This document shows, in pieces, positions 1 through 9,032 of a stretch of DNA of 64,000 nucleotides. Each line of letters starts with the position of its first letter. Position 1 is the stretch's first letter. The stretch is from Polyangia bacterium (lineage in GTDB: Bacteria > Myxococcota_A > Polyangia > Nannocystales > Nannocystaceae): assembly GCA_030424595.1 (NCBI GenBank), contig JAUHWG010000015.1, forward strand, positions 124,001-188,000. Reading direction: 5' to 3'. The position numbers were made by a program, and so were the translations under genes. Below the pieces are notes generated by a model that did not search any database, was not told the DNA's origin, and was given only the letters and a program-made list of their open reading frames with translations.

Positions 1-1
1 G

Positions 2-1345
2 CTCGTCAGCGGACCCCTCGCCCTCGCAGGTCTCGCCTGCGGTGGCCCAGGGGGGCAGCCCGCGCCGACGTCGACCGCCAAGTCGGGGACCGCGAGCGTC
101 CCCGGAGCGAAGGCTGCGGCGGCGCCCAAGCCCGGTCGAGCGTCGGTCCCCAAGACGAAGTCCAGCGCCGCGAAGGCCTCCGAGGCGAGCGATCGCCCCT
201 TCGCCCAGTCTCCCTATCCCGAGCGCTGGGGTCTCGATCCCTACGATCCCGAGGCTGCCGAAGAGGAGGGCTGCGTGACCGGTGATTGGTGCGGCTCGGA
301 GGAGGCCGCGCGCAAGTTCCAAAACAACACCGGCGAGCCCGATGAGCTCGGCTGTCCCCTGCGGATCAGCCACCAGCCGAAGAACGGGATCAAGGAGGGT
401 GACAAGACCTACGAGGGCCTCTCCTTTGATCCGATGATGCAGGGCCGCCTCCGACGCCTCGCGACCGGCGAGGCGCGCGAGGGCGGGGCTGCGGACACCT
501 GCTGCTATCACTGGTTCAACTACTGCAGCGGCCGACCCCTGATCGGCGGGGGGAGTGAGTGCGGCTCCGGTGCCTCCGCCGATCCCCTCGCGGATCTTCT
601 CCGTGAGGATGCTCAGCTAGCGCCGCTCGTGTCGGGCGACGCTTGGGTCGCGGGTCTCTCGGGCGCTGGCCGAGCAACTCCAGGGGAGCTCGACCGTCAC
701 CTCGCGGCGGCCTGGCTCGCGGACGCGCAGATGGAGCACGCCTCGATCGCGGCGTTCGCCCGGGCGACCCTCGAGCTCTTGGCTGTCGGCGCGCCGCCTT
801 CCTTGATCGCCGGGACCCAACGAGCGGGCCTTGATGAGGTCGAGCACGCCCGGATCTGCTTCGCCTTGGCCGAGCGCTACGGCGCCGGCGAGCGCGGGCC
901 CGGTCCGCTCGCCCCGGTCCAGGCGCGGCGGCTCGACATCGTCGGAGTCGCTGTCGCGACCTTCGTCGAGGGCTGCGTCGGCGAGACGATCGCGGCGCTG
1001 ATGGCGACCCGAGCGGCCCGCCGCTGCGAGGACTCGACGGTGCGCGAGTCGCTCCTCCAGATCGCCGACGACGAGACCCGGCACGCTGAGCTGGCCTGGT
1101 CGACGGTGGCCTGGGCCGCGCAAGAGGCCGCCCGCGTCGGTCGTGAGGGGGAGCTTCACGACGCGCTCCGGTCCGCGGCGCAGACCCTCCGCGACGCGGC
1201 TTGCGCGGCGGAGAGCGCCGATCCTGGGATCGACGCCTCGCTCCTCGCGGCCCACGGACGGCTGGCTCCGGGGGCCCTCGCGCTCGTCCGCGACGACGCC
1301 TGGCGCGAGATCATCGCGCCGATGCTGGCGACGATCATCGGCTAG
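2..1345 (+). CDS. Ferritin-like domain lipoprotein (5' end outside window)
   Basis: The reading frame is open from the left edge, so the start lies upstream. The first visible codons read LALAGLAC, a lipobox with its Cys at 38-40, followed by a Pro/Ala/Lys-rich linker. This indicates an outer-membrane-type lipoprotein. The C-terminal half carries the four-helix ferritin-like signature: AQMEHASIAAF, DEVEHARICF, VGETIAA and DDETRHAELAW, an E..ExxH..E..ExxH arrangement that in this superfamily binds a di-metal centre. The segment between linker and helices has several Cys residues (CVTGDWC, CCYHW). The ATG-like start at 275 (GTG) would cut off the lipobox and is rejected. The substrate or redox role is unknown. 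Similar ferritin-like lipoproteins are common in myxobacteria, but I cannot name an orthologue. Confidence 0.75.
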   Translation, partial: LVSGPLALAGLACGGPGGQPAPTSTAKSGTASVPGAKAAAAPKPGRASVPKTKSSAAKASEASDRPFAQSPYPERWGLDPYDPEAAEEEGCVTGDWCGSEEAARKFQNNTGEPDELGCPLRISHQPKNGIKEGDKTYEGLSFDPMMQGRLRRLATGEAREGGAADTCCYHWFNYCSGRPLIGGGSECGSGASADPLADLLREDAQLAPLVSGDAWVAGLSGAGRATPGELDRHLAAAWLADAQMEHASIAAFARATLELLAVGAPPSLIAGTQRAGLDEVEHARICFALAERYGAGERGPGPLAPVQARRLDIVGVAVATFVEGCVGETIAALMATRAARRCEDSTVRESLLQIADDETRHAELAWSTVAWAAQEAARVGREGELHDALRSAAQTLRDAACAAESADPGIDASLLAAHGRLAPGALALVRDDAWREIIAPMLATIIG

Positions 1346-1581
1346 TCGCCGATGAGGGCGCGGTGCGAGTCCTGTGTGCCCTCGCGCTGCCCTCGTCGGG
1401 CCCCAGGGCTCCGACGAAACACCTGAACTGGGCCGTAGCGCACGTCTCGGCGATGACGAGGGGGGCGACGCGGGGACCCGCGAGAGGACGCGGGACTTGT
1501 GCCGTGGCGTCTTCGCCGTGACCGGGTTGACGATGGGGCTCCCAGCGCCGAGCAAGGGAGCGCGCTCGGAGCCGCGAGCGC

Positions 1582-2727
1582 TCAGAAGCGCAGGTGGAGC
1601 GTCGCGCCGAGGGTGGTCATGCTCGCGTTGGGGGCCATCGACACTTGGCGCGAGCGGAGCCGTTTGCCGCCGACCGCCGTCAGGATCACGCCGGAGAGCG
1701 CCACGACACCGCCGGAGATCCCGGTCGCGAGGGCGATGGTGTTGAAGCGCTTGCCGTCGAGGTTGAGCGCCTCGATCCTCGTCGACTCCTCCTCGGTCAG
1801 CTCAGCGTCCGCGCCGGTGCGCATCGACACGTCTTCGTAGACCGTCTGGAGCTCCGCCTTGTTCTGGGCCCCGCGCGACAGGTAGAGCGCCATGACGCCG
1901 AGGCCGGCGGCGCCGAGTCCGATCGCCGTGCCGCCTACGGCCGTCAGCGCGATCGCCTTGCGGTCGCGGGCGGGCTCGAGCTCCGGGCCGAAGGTGTCGT
2001 CGACGGGTCCGCTCGGCTCGGTGTTCGCGGGCTCGCTCGGGGCGCTCTTCTCGGCCTGCGGCGGGAGGGAGGCGGGGCCGAGGGAGGCGGGTCCGAGCAT
2101 CGCGACGCGCTTGCGTGGCGGGTCTTCGGAGTCGTCGCAGAGGGTCTCCGGGTCGCCGTGGGCGGCGATCATCAGGTCGAGCCCGCGGAGCTTGTCGCGG
2201 GCGGTGTGGACCTCGGAGAACTGCTCGCTCGCCTCGCCGTAGCCGGACTTGAGATCGGCGAGGTAGCTGTTCATCAGGTTGCGTAGGCGACAGGCGCGGT
2301 CGATCTTCGCGTTGTCGGTCTCGGCCGCCTCGTAGGCGGTCAGCAGCGAGACGTAGATCTTGGAGACCGCCGAGCCCCGCTGGTTGCGGTACTTGCGGGG
2401 ATCATCGAGGAGATCGTAGGCGGCGATGAAGAGGTCGGCGGCGGCGACAGGTTGACCTTGGCGGATGCGCTGCTCGCCCTCCTGGAAGTAGCGGACGGCC
2501 TCGGCCAGCTTCGGGTCGGCGGGCGCGCTGTCGTCCGCGTCTGTCGTATCGGCCGTATCGGCGGCCGGCGCGGACGCGAGGGCGGGGACGTGTCCACAGA
2601 GCAGCGTGGCGGCGGTCGTCCAGGGGAGGAGGCGCTGGGCCGGTCGCGTCAGGGGGCGCGTCAGGGGCCGCGTAAGGGCGGGCCGGGACGCGGCGGCTGG
2701 GCACGAGGGCTGGGTTTCGGGGCTCAT
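1582..2727 (-). CDS. Exported protein with C-terminal membrane segments, partner of the Ser/Thr kinase
   Basis: 381 residues. An N-terminal signal peptide (hydrophobic run near residues 33-52, ending ALASA) is followed by an Asp/Ala-rich linker and a helical, TPR-like region (AVRYFQEGEQRIRQGQPVAAADLFIAAYDLL) typical of myxobacterial proteins encoded beside kinases. The C-terminal part has two Gly/Ala-rich hydrophobic segments (about residues 258-285 and 328-352) and ends in LHLRF, resembling an outer-membrane C-terminus. The start lies 12 bases after the stop of the upstream kinase gene, so the two are probably co-transcribed. The signal peptide contains a perfect three-fold LTRP repeat from a 12-bp DNA duplication near 2640-2684. 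No enzymatic motif is visible. A role in the kinase pathway is inferred from position only. Confidence 0.7.
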   Translation of the reverse strand: MSPETQPSCPAAASRPALTRPLTRPLTRPAQRLLPWTTAATLLCGHVPALASAPAADTADTTDADDSAPADPKLAEAVRYFQEGEQRIRQGQPVAAADLFIAAYDLLDDPRKYRNQRGSAVSKIYVSLLTAYEAAETDNAKIDRACRLRNLMNSYLADLKSGYGEASEQFSEVHTARDKLRGLDLMIAAHGDPETLCDDSEDPPRKRVAMLGPASLGPASLPPQAEKSAPSEPANTEPSGPVDDTFGPELEPARDRKAIALTAVGGTAIGLGAAGLGVMALYLSRGAQNKAELQTVYEDVSMRTGADAELTEEESTRIEALNLDGKRFNTIALATGISGGVVALSGVILTAVGGKRLRSRQVSMAPNASMTTLGATLHLRF

Positions 2728-2739
2728 CGCTCGCGGAGT

Positions 2740-4533
2740 CTAGTAGGTGAAGGTGTGGGTGACGGTCGTGTCGCCCTGGGCGAGGGGGAAGGTCGCCCGC
2801 TTGACCGCACGGATCGCGCAGGAGCCGATCGGAGCCAGGGCGCCGCCGTTCAGATCCTTGACCTCTTTGACCTGGCCTGTCGAGCCGTCGATGCGGAGGC
2901 TGATCTCGAGGGTGTGCTCGCTCGACAGGCCGCCGCTAAATCGCTTTCGGCAGCCTGCCATCGCCCCTGAGAGGCGATCGAGGCGCCGATGCACGGTCGC
3001 CTCGGGGAGGGTGCGCGGGAGCGATTTTTCGGCGGCGATCGCGGGCTTTTCGGGGGCGATCTCTGGCTGCGGCGTGGGCTCAGGCTGCGGAGGGGGGGGC
3101 TCCTCCGCGGGCGGGGTCGGCACAGGAGCGGGGGGAGGCTGCTCGTCGGTCGTCTCTGGCCGGTGCTCGCTGATGCTGCGCTCCAGGCTCTTGGCCCGCT
3201 CGAGCTCCTTGGCGATCACCTCAGGCTCAGCTCGGCGGAGGAGGTCCGGGAGCGTGAGCACCGCGAAGAGGCTGACGAGGGCGGCGATCACCGCGATAGG
3301 CCAGCGTGAGCGGGGCTTGTCCGGCGCGGGAGCGGCGACGACCGCCGAGCGCGAGGCCAGCAGCGAGGTCGATCCTGTGAGGGAGGTCGCGCTGTGCAGC
3401 GAGCCCGAGCCCGCCTCGGAATTCTCGGCGGAGCTCGACGCCGCCTCGGCCCCGCCCCAGTCCCGGGGATCTCGCGGCAGCCGTTTGCCGAGGGGCAAGC
3501 TCTCTTCGGCGTCCGCGAGGGCGTCGAGGAGAGCCTCGGCGCTCTGAAAGCGGTCGTCAGGATCGCGCGCGATGGCCCGCAGGATCAGCCGCTCCAGGCG
3601 CTCAGGGATTCCGCGGTCAGGGGCCGCCTTTCGCAGGGGGATCGGCTTGCCGTCGAGCTGCCGAGCCAGGGTCCCGTAGGCGTTGAGCGCCGGGAATGGC
3701 ATCTTGTTGGTCAGCAGCTTGTACATCAACACGCCGAGGGCGTAGATGTCGACGCGGTGGTCGTAGGCCTCGCCCTTGAGCAGCTCCAGGGCCATGTAGC
3801 CGGGGGTGCCGAGGGGGGTGCCGGTCGTCTGCGCGTCGCGCTCGCCGCTGGCCACCTTGGCGATGCCAAAGTCGAGCACCTTGATGAAGTCGGAATTGCC
3901 GCTACGTGTGACCCTGAAGCAGTTGGCGGGCTTGATGTCGCGGTGGATGACGCCGATCTTGTGGGCCGCGAGGAGCGCAGTGCAGATCTGCTTGGCGAAG
4001 CCGATCACCCGCGGGTAGTGGAGCGGCCCGTTCTCCAGGAGGGTCGTCGACAGATCTTCGCCCTCGAGCAGCTCCATCACGAAATAGACCGTGCCCTCGG
4101 TGTCGCCGAAGTCGGTGATGTCGATGATGTGCTCGTGACGCAGCTTGGACGCTGTTCGCGCCTCTTGGAGGAAGCGTCCGGCGATCTCCCGATCGTCGGC
4201 GTAGTCCGGGTTTAAGATCTTCACCGCGACCCGCTTTTGGATCGTGATGTGCTCCGCCTCGTAGACGGTCGCCATCCCGCCAAAGCCGAGCATCTCGATG
4301 ATCCGGTAGCGGTCGTCGAGGACCCGGCCGGAGAAGTCGAGGGGCATCCATGGCTTGCGCGTGGCGAGGGGGGACGGGACCCCATCGCCGATCTCTTCGT
4401 CGGGATCTCGGGTCGCCTCACCGGTCCGGAGATTGTCGCCGTCGGCGACGACCAAGGCCGGTCGTCCCGTCGGCGCGTCTGCGCCGACCGGCACCGTCGG
4501 GTCCTGGTCGTAGAGTTGCGGTCTGAAGCTCAT
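2740..4533 (-). CDS. Transmembrane eukaryotic-type Ser/Thr protein kinase with TonB-like C-terminal domain
   Basis: 597 residues. The kinase domain spans about residues 74-345: Gly loop LGFGGMATVY, Lys104 in VAVKIL, catalytic HRDIKPAN at 197-204, DFG at 221-223, and GTPGYMALE in the activation segment. The usual APE is ALE here, but the structural Glu is kept. A Ser/Ala-rich juxtamembrane linker leads to one membrane segment at about 411-431 (WPIAVIAALVSLFAVLTL), then a helical and Pro/Glu-rich stalk outside the membrane. The last 85 residues (LSGAMAGCRKRF ... HTFTY) resemble the AgmX/PglI-type TonB C-terminal fold found at the end of many myxobacterial proteins. It therefore probably senses the envelope and phosphorylates cytoplasmic Ser/Thr targets. 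It is first in a two-gene operon with the exported protein downstream. Confidence 0.9.
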   Translation of the reverse strand: MSFRPQLYDQDPTVPVGADAPTGRPALVVADGDNLRTGEATRDPDEEIGDGVPSPLATRKPWMPLDFSGRVLDDRYRIIEMLGFGGMATVYEAEHITIQKRVAVKILNPDYADDREIAGRFLQEARTASKLRHEHIIDITDFGDTEGTVYFVMELLEGEDLSTTLLENGPLHYPRVIGFAKQICTALLAAHKIGVIHRDIKPANCFRVTRSGNSDFIKVLDFGIAKVASGERDAQTTGTPLGTPGYMALELLKGEAYDHRVDIYALGVLMYKLLTNKMPFPALNAYGTLARQLDGKPIPLRKAAPDRGIPERLERLILRAIARDPDDRFQSAEALLDALADAEESLPLGKRLPRDPRDWGGAEAASSSAENSEAGSGSLHSATSLTGSTSLLASRSAVVAAPAPDKPRSRWPIAVIAALVSLFAVLTLPDLLRRAEPEVIAKELERAKSLERSISEHRPETTDEQPPPAPVPTPPAEEPPPPQPEPTPQPEIAPEKPAIAAEKSLPRTLPEATVHRRLDRLSGAMAGCRKRFSGGLSSEHTLEISLRIDGSTGQVKEVKDLNGGALAPIGSCAIRAVKRATFPLAQGDTTVTHTFTY

Positions 4534-4865
4534 GGGGCGCGGCCGGTCAGAGCGGGCGATGATAGCCTATTGAGGGGGGTCACGTGGACCCTGGGCCTCC
4601 GGCCGAGGAGGCCGCCGGAGGGCCTCCAGCCGGCTCACGGGAGGCTCTCGGCGGGGGCTCGCCACGAACAAAATACTGTGAAATGGGGGTGTCTTCCGAT
4701 ACCATTCCTGCGGAGTTGGAGGTGCTGGTTACCTCCGACAGGTCCTCGTGAGGGGATGGGTTCTTGACCACCGCTCGACATCGCAACGCCCATGGTGCCG
4801 TCCTTCAAGGAGCAAAGCCGCTCCTCGACAGCGTTGTGCCCTCTCTGCGAGTCTGGTAACGATCG
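4534..4865. other. Divergent intergenic region with inverted repeat
   Basis: About 330 bases between the kinase (minus) and the propeller lipoprotein (plus), so it should hold both promoters. The section 4668-4740 is less GC-rich than its surroundings. An inverted repeat GGAGGT-N7-ACCTCC lies at 4718-4736 and could form a small hairpin or operator. I see no convincing -35/-10 pair and no RNA gene. Confidence 0.35.
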
Positions 4866-6575
4866 ATGAGCATGCGGTCATACGCTCGGATCGGCACGCC
4901 GTTGCTAGCGCTATTGCTAGCGAGTGGCTGTTACGACGATGGAGTCTACGAAGACCTCGTCGCGCTGACCGCTGCCCGCGACACGATGTCGACGGACAGT
5001 GACGGTGTCGCCGAGGTCACGGGGATCTCCACCGTCACCGGCAACACCAGCGCGTCTGCGACGGGCGAGGACACGACCGGCGGCGGCGGCACCGGCAGCG
5101 GCAGCGGTGCGACCACCGGTGACACCGACGGGACCCACACCGCCGGCGACGCGGCGCCGACGATCGACGGGTTCACGGTCAACGACGAGCTCGAGTCGGT
5201 GCTGGTCAAGAGCGCCGGGCCCGTCGTCATGAAGGCCGAGGCCAGCGACGACGTCAAGGTCGCCTACGTCGACTTCTTCTGGGACGGCGAGCTCCTCGGC
5301 AGCGACGCCGAGGCGCCCTACGAGCTCTCCTTCGACGTCGACTCACAGGGGATGAACGGCTCGCACACCGCCTACGCCGTCGCCCACGACGGCGGCCAGG
5401 CGAGCGACTCGAGCGACGAGATCGCGGTCGACATCCAGCTGCCCTTCGGCGGCTCGCAGATCTGGGAGGCGGTCGACCCCTCAGTGTTCGCGAGCTGGGC
5501 CCATGCCGTGACCACCGACAGCAAGGGCGACGTCGTCGTCGTCGGTCGCGTCGCGATCTCTGGCGATGCGACCCGGACCCGGATCAAGATCCACAAGTAC
5601 CGCGGCAGCGACGGCAAGACCCTCTGGGAGCGCGAGGTCCCCTCACAGGTCGAGGACCCCGCGCCGCAGGGCCCGAGCGTCGCCCACGGCGTCGTCGTCG
5701 ACAGCGAAGACAACGTCTACGTGGTCGGCGATCTCAACCCGGACAACGACGGCGGTCACCTCTGGGTCGGCAAGTACACCGCCGACGGCGTGTCGAACCC
5801 CGACGGCTTCTACACGCACCCTGCGACCAACTCCAGCGGACAGGCGATCGTCGTCGACCGAGCGCACAACGATCGGGTCTTCGTCGCCGGGATCATGCAG
5901 AAGCTGAACTCCCGCAACGGCTTCATCGCCGAGCTCGACCCGTCGCTGGATCCGGTCTGGAGCGACACGCTAAACGGCGGCCAGATCGACAACAACGAGC
6001 TCTACGGGATCACCGTCGACTCGACCGGCGATCTCGTGGTCACGGGGCTCTTCTGGGTCGGCCTGAGCAAGTACCGCGGGCTCATCCTCAAGTTCGCGCC
6101 GAGCGGCGAGCAGAAGTGGTGGCGCGCCGCCAACACCCCGCCGGACACCAAGGACGTCGGCTACGGCCTGGCGATCGCCGAGAACGACGTGATCGTCGGC
6201 ATCGGTCGCCGCGCGAGCCCGCAGTTCCAGGAGGCGCTGTGGCTCTACAAGCTCGACGCCTCGGGTAACGAGCTCGACACCCTCGTCGACAACGAGGCGA
6301 TGTGCGGCAACGACGGCTGCCGCGTCGCCGTCGACATGAGCGGCAACCACGTGGTCGGCGGGGCCCTCTCCACCGACCAGGAGCCGGACTTCCTGGTCCG
6401 GAAGATGAACTCCGAGTGGAGCGAAGAGCTCTGGTCCGAGGCGATCGACGGCTTCGACAAGGCCCAAGATCGGAGCCTCGGCGTCGCCGTCGACAAGAGC
6501 GGCTTCGTCTACGGATCTGGCTTCAAGACCAAGGGCGGCAAGCCCCGCTGGTGGGTCGCCAAGTTCAACCCCTGA
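4866..6575 (+). CDS. Beta-propeller lipoprotein with Ig-like domain
   Basis: 569 residues. Signal peptide with lipobox LASGC (Cys22), then a Thr/Gly/Ser-rich low-complexity linker to about residue 100 (many TGDT and GSGS runs). Residues about 100-190 look like an Ig-like fold (VAYVDFFWDGELLGSDAEAPYELSFDVDS). From about residue 195 to the end there are repeated blades of the form GD(V/L)VVVG..., with Asp/Gly turns and W/K-rich strands, as in PQQ-like or SBBP propellers of secreted bacterial proteins. It is likely exposed on the outer membrane surface. No catalytic motif is seen, so a binding or adhesion role is only a guess. The start ATG at 4866 is chosen because it gives a complete signal peptide. 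Confidence 0.8.
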   Translation: MSMRSYARIGTPLLALLLASGCYDDGVYEDLVALTAARDTMSTDSDGVAEVTGISTVTGNTSASATGEDTTGGGGTGSGSGATTGDTDGTHTAGDAAPTIDGFTVNDELESVLVKSAGPVVMKAEASDDVKVAYVDFFWDGELLGSDAEAPYELSFDVDSQGMNGSHTAYAVAHDGGQASDSSDEIAVDIQLPFGGSQIWEAVDPSVFASWAHAVTTDSKGDVVVVGRVAISGDATRTRIKIHKYRGSDGKTLWEREVPSQVEDPAPQGPSVAHGVVVDSEDNVYVVGDLNPDNDGGHLWVGKYTADGVSNPDGFYTHPATNSSGQAIVVDRAHNDRVFVAGIMQKLNSRNGFIAELDPSLDPVWSDTLNGGQIDNNELYGITVDSTGDLVVTGLFWVGLSKYRGLILKFAPSGEQKWWRAANTPPDTKDVGYGLAIAENDVIVGIGRRASPQFQEALWLYKLDASGNELDTLVDNEAMCGNDGCRVAVDMSGNHVVGGALSTDQEPDFLVRKMNSEWSEELWSEAIDGFDKAQDRSLGVAVDKSGFVYGSGFKTKGGKPRWWVAKFNP

Positions 6576-6917
6576 GAGCTCGCGGGCACCGTCGCGTGGC
6601 CCTCGGGCCCCCGCCCGTCGGCTGCGACAGCGCGCAAGTCCACCGGGCGTAGCGCACGCTGCTGCGGAGCCGCGACGGTCGACGTGGGCGAGCATCGGCG
6701 GACGAGCGCCCGGGCTCTCGTCGCCGCTCGCCCAGGCCGTTGTGTCGGAGGTCGAGCTCGGTCCGAGGGCCGTCGCCGCTGTGGATCGCCGGGGACATCG
6801 GACGTCACACGGAGCGCGCGAGAATCGAGGAGGGCTGGTCCGAGGAGGACAGGGCCGAGGAGGGCTGGTCCGAGGAGGGCAGGCCCGACGAGGGGGACAG
6901 GTCCGAGGGGGGTCCCT
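6576..6917. other. Convergent intergenic region
   Basis: Spacer between the convergent propeller and VWFA-like lipoprotein genes. The right third is filled by a degenerate tandem repeat (annotated separately). The remaining part from 6576 to about 6820 shows no gene, RNA or clear terminator that I can support. Confidence 0.4.
6825..6916. repeat. Degenerate 15-bp tandem repeat downstream of lipoprotein gene
   Basis: About five to six copies of a 15-bp unit of the form GGTCCGAGGAGGRCA / GGGCCGAGGAGGGCT. The array ends about one base before the stop codon of the minus-strand VWFA-like lipoprotein gene. It could form purine/pyrimidine asymmetric structures in the 3' untranslated region. Confidence 0.65.
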
Positions 6918-8060
6918 CTAGGACGCTTCACAGTCGTCGAGGACGTAGTTCAGCGCCTCGTCCATGTGCGGGATGTAGTCCTCGCAGTAGGTGCCGCCGT
7001 AGGAGTGATAGATCTCGTCGACCCAGTCGTAGACGTCGTCGTTGCTGTAGCTCGAGGAGCCACAATCGCCGCCCTTGTAGTGGTCTTCGAAGAGACCGAC
7101 GAGGAACACCTTGTCGAACTTCCCGCCCTTGGTGGCGAGGAGGGTCTCGGCCCACTCCTGCGACGTGCCCATGGTGAAGTGGTCATTTTGGACCATCATC
7201 ATGAAGACGATGAGGTAGGCGTCCTCGCGGAGGAAGCCATCGTTGCAGGCGCCGGGAGCGTTGAGCTCGGGGCTGACGGCGTCCAGCACCGACTGCACCT
7301 GCCTCCGCTCGAGGCCGCCGGAGAAGCCGACCATGCGGGTGCAGTCGAGCGTCTCCTCGAGGTCCGTCTGGCCGGTCTGGATGTAGCGCTTGCCGCCCTC
7401 GATGGGGCACAGGGTGTTGCTCGCGGCGCTCCCGGCGGAGATCGTGACGCCTGCTCCAAGGGTCATGTCGCAGGCGTCCGGCTCATGATCGCAGGGGTAG
7501 TCCTCGATCGCACCGTCGCAATTGCCGACCAGCTCGCAGCGCTCCTCGCAGTACTCGTTGCCCCAGACCTCGTCGCCCTTGACGACCATCATGTGGTAGT
7601 CCCAGTCGGCGAATTCGGTCTCCACGCGGTCGATGAAGTGCGGGAGCATCTGCCCGAAGTTGTAGTGGGCTGTCGTCATGTGCCCGTTGTTGTCGACCGC
7701 GAAGAGGATATCGATCTTCTTCTTGCAGGCGTTCGGGCTCTCGGTCGTGTTGCCGGAGGTGTCGGAGGCGCCGCCGGTCGTGTCCGAGGTCTCGGTCCCG
7801 TCGGTCGTCTCGTCGGTCGTCGTGCCCGAGGTGTCGTCGGTCGTCGGCTCGACGCCGGTCGTGTCACCTGTGGTCGGCGGCGTGCCGTCGGTGATCGTCA
7901 CGAAGGAGGACTCCGAGGAGCTGTCCGGACCGCTCACCGACTCGAGCGTGTCGTCGGAGTCAGGCGCAGTCGCGCTCTCACCCTGATCGGGGATCGTGCA
8001 GGCCGCGAGCAGGAGCGCAGCTCCGACTCGCCGAACCCGGCGTTGCACACCCTGGATCAT
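6918..8060 (-). CDS. VWFA-like lipoprotein with degenerate MIDAS motif
   Basis: 380 residues. Lipobox LLAAC (Cys21), then a Ser/Thr/Asp-rich linker of about 90 residues rich in TTDGT and TSDTT. From about residue 113 a von Willebrand factor A-like fold begins with IDILFAVDNNGHM. The metal-ion adhesion motif should read DxSxS; here it is D-N-N-G-H, so metal binding is probably lost. The domain contains many paired Cys residues (CEERCELVGNC, CDHEPDAC). It is paralogous to the lipoprotein at 16212-17351: GAGV..AG.AASN.LC, GG.RY, and GFLR(E/D)DA..(I/V)V align in the same order. Likely a surface-exposed binding protein. The gene is separated from its neighbours and probably monocistronic. Confidence 0.8.
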   Translation of the reverse strand: MIQGVQRRVRRVGAALLLAACTIPDQGESATAPDSDDTLESVSGPDSSSESSFVTITDGTPPTTGDTTGVEPTTDDTSGTTTDETTDGTETSDTTGGASDTSGNTTESPNACKKKIDILFAVDNNGHMTTAHYNFGQMLPHFIDRVETEFADWDYHMMVVKGDEVWGNEYCEERCELVGNCDGAIEDYPCDHEPDACDMTLGAGVTISAGSAASNTLCPIEGGKRYIQTGQTDLEETLDCTRMVGFSGGLERRQVQSVLDAVSPELNAPGACNDGFLREDAYLIVFMMMVQNDHFTMGTSQEWAETLLATKGGKFDKVFLVGLFEDHYKGGDCGSSSYSNDDVYDWVDEIYHSYGGTYCEDYIPHMDEALNYVLDDCEAS

Positions 8061-8515
8061 CGAAGGCGAGCCTAGATGTTCGCCAATGCGCGGTCAACAT
8101 CGCCCTTGGTGACCGAAGCCGAGCCGAGACGTCCGAGCGCTCCGCTCTATTCATGAAGAACGGCGAACCGTTAGCCGGATTACGTGAATGACATTTGCGG
8201 CCGCGTCGTATCTGAACATATGTAGGGTCATCGGTTCATTTGTGTCTATACAAGAGACCAGTGACCTCACGTCTGTGAAGGTGCCGCGAGCGTTCACATC
8301 GCCCCCGCTGAGATCTCGCTTTCTTGAGATCCGGGCCCCAGGGCTGCCCAGGCGGCGCGGGGCACCGATAGGCGCTGGGCGAAGGCAATGTCACATCGCT
8401 GGGGGGCGGCGCTCCGCAGACGTCAGCAGTGGCCGCGAAACCCCGATGAAACCTGGCCGTCACATTCGTGTGGGCCAGGCTACGTGATCTCCGAAGCTCC
8501 CCTGAGACGGGGATC

Positions 8516-8563
8516 GGGAGTGGACGGGAGTGGACGGGAGTGGACGGGAGTGGACGGGAGGTG
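8516..8563. repeat. 10-bp tandem repeat
   Basis: Four perfect consecutive copies of the unit TGGACGGGAG plus flanking partial copies, in the gene-poor spacer. A period of 10 is not a multiple of three, which argues against it being translated. Confidence 0.85.
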
Positions 8564-8840
8564 GCCCGGCCGGAGCGTGCGGTACGACCCTGGCATGTGT
8601 GCGTTTCGCCGATCCGAGATGACCGACGACTGCTGCCCGAGAGCACACAGGACTATCAGGGCAGCCCCCTAGCGGCTGGGGAGCTGTCGAAGGTCTCGCG
8701 CTTTCCAACAAAACAAGTGGGTCGGCGAGATCCGCAGCGTCGCTCTGGCCGCGCAGGAGCGGTCTTCAAGCCTGGGCCTGTCCAGCTCCATCACCGCCGT
8801 GGGGGCGTCGTGATGGAAGGGAGCATTGCGGGGCCGGCCG

Positions 8841-8937
8841 GCTCGTCAGGCTGCACGTCAGGCTGCTCGCCAGGCTGCTCGTCAGGCTGCTCGTCAGGCT
8901 GCACGTCAGGCTGCACGTCAGGCTGCTCGTCAGGCTC
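8841..8937. repeat. 12-bp tandem repeat
   Basis: About eight copies of a 12-bp unit GTCAGGCTGC(T/A)C with few substitutions, placed downstream of the crtU gene. Read on the minus strand it would encode D(E/V)QP tetrapeptides. There is no spacer between units, so it is not CRISPR. Confidence 0.85.
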
Positions 8938-9032
8938 AACCCGTACGGGAAGCGGGCCTGGAGAGCGCCCGGAGAGATCCGACAAGGCATCGTCGAGCGT
9001 GGCCAGCCTCGGCGTGGCCTCGTCCGTCGGTC

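Larger units (their letters stand above)
8061..9032. other. Gene-poor region with two tandem repeats
   Basis: About 970 bases without a convincing gene. Positions about 8140-8290 have clearly lower GC than the rest and likely contain the promoter of the minus-strand lipoprotein. Two minisatellite arrays lie at 8516-8563 and 8841-8937. Short open frames on both strands exist, but all are low-complexity or lack family resemblance. A decayed gene cannot be excluded. Confidence 0.4.

Noticed and set aside
8841..8937. CRISPR-like repeat
   Set aside because: Units of 12 bp follow each other without spacers; no cas genes nearby.
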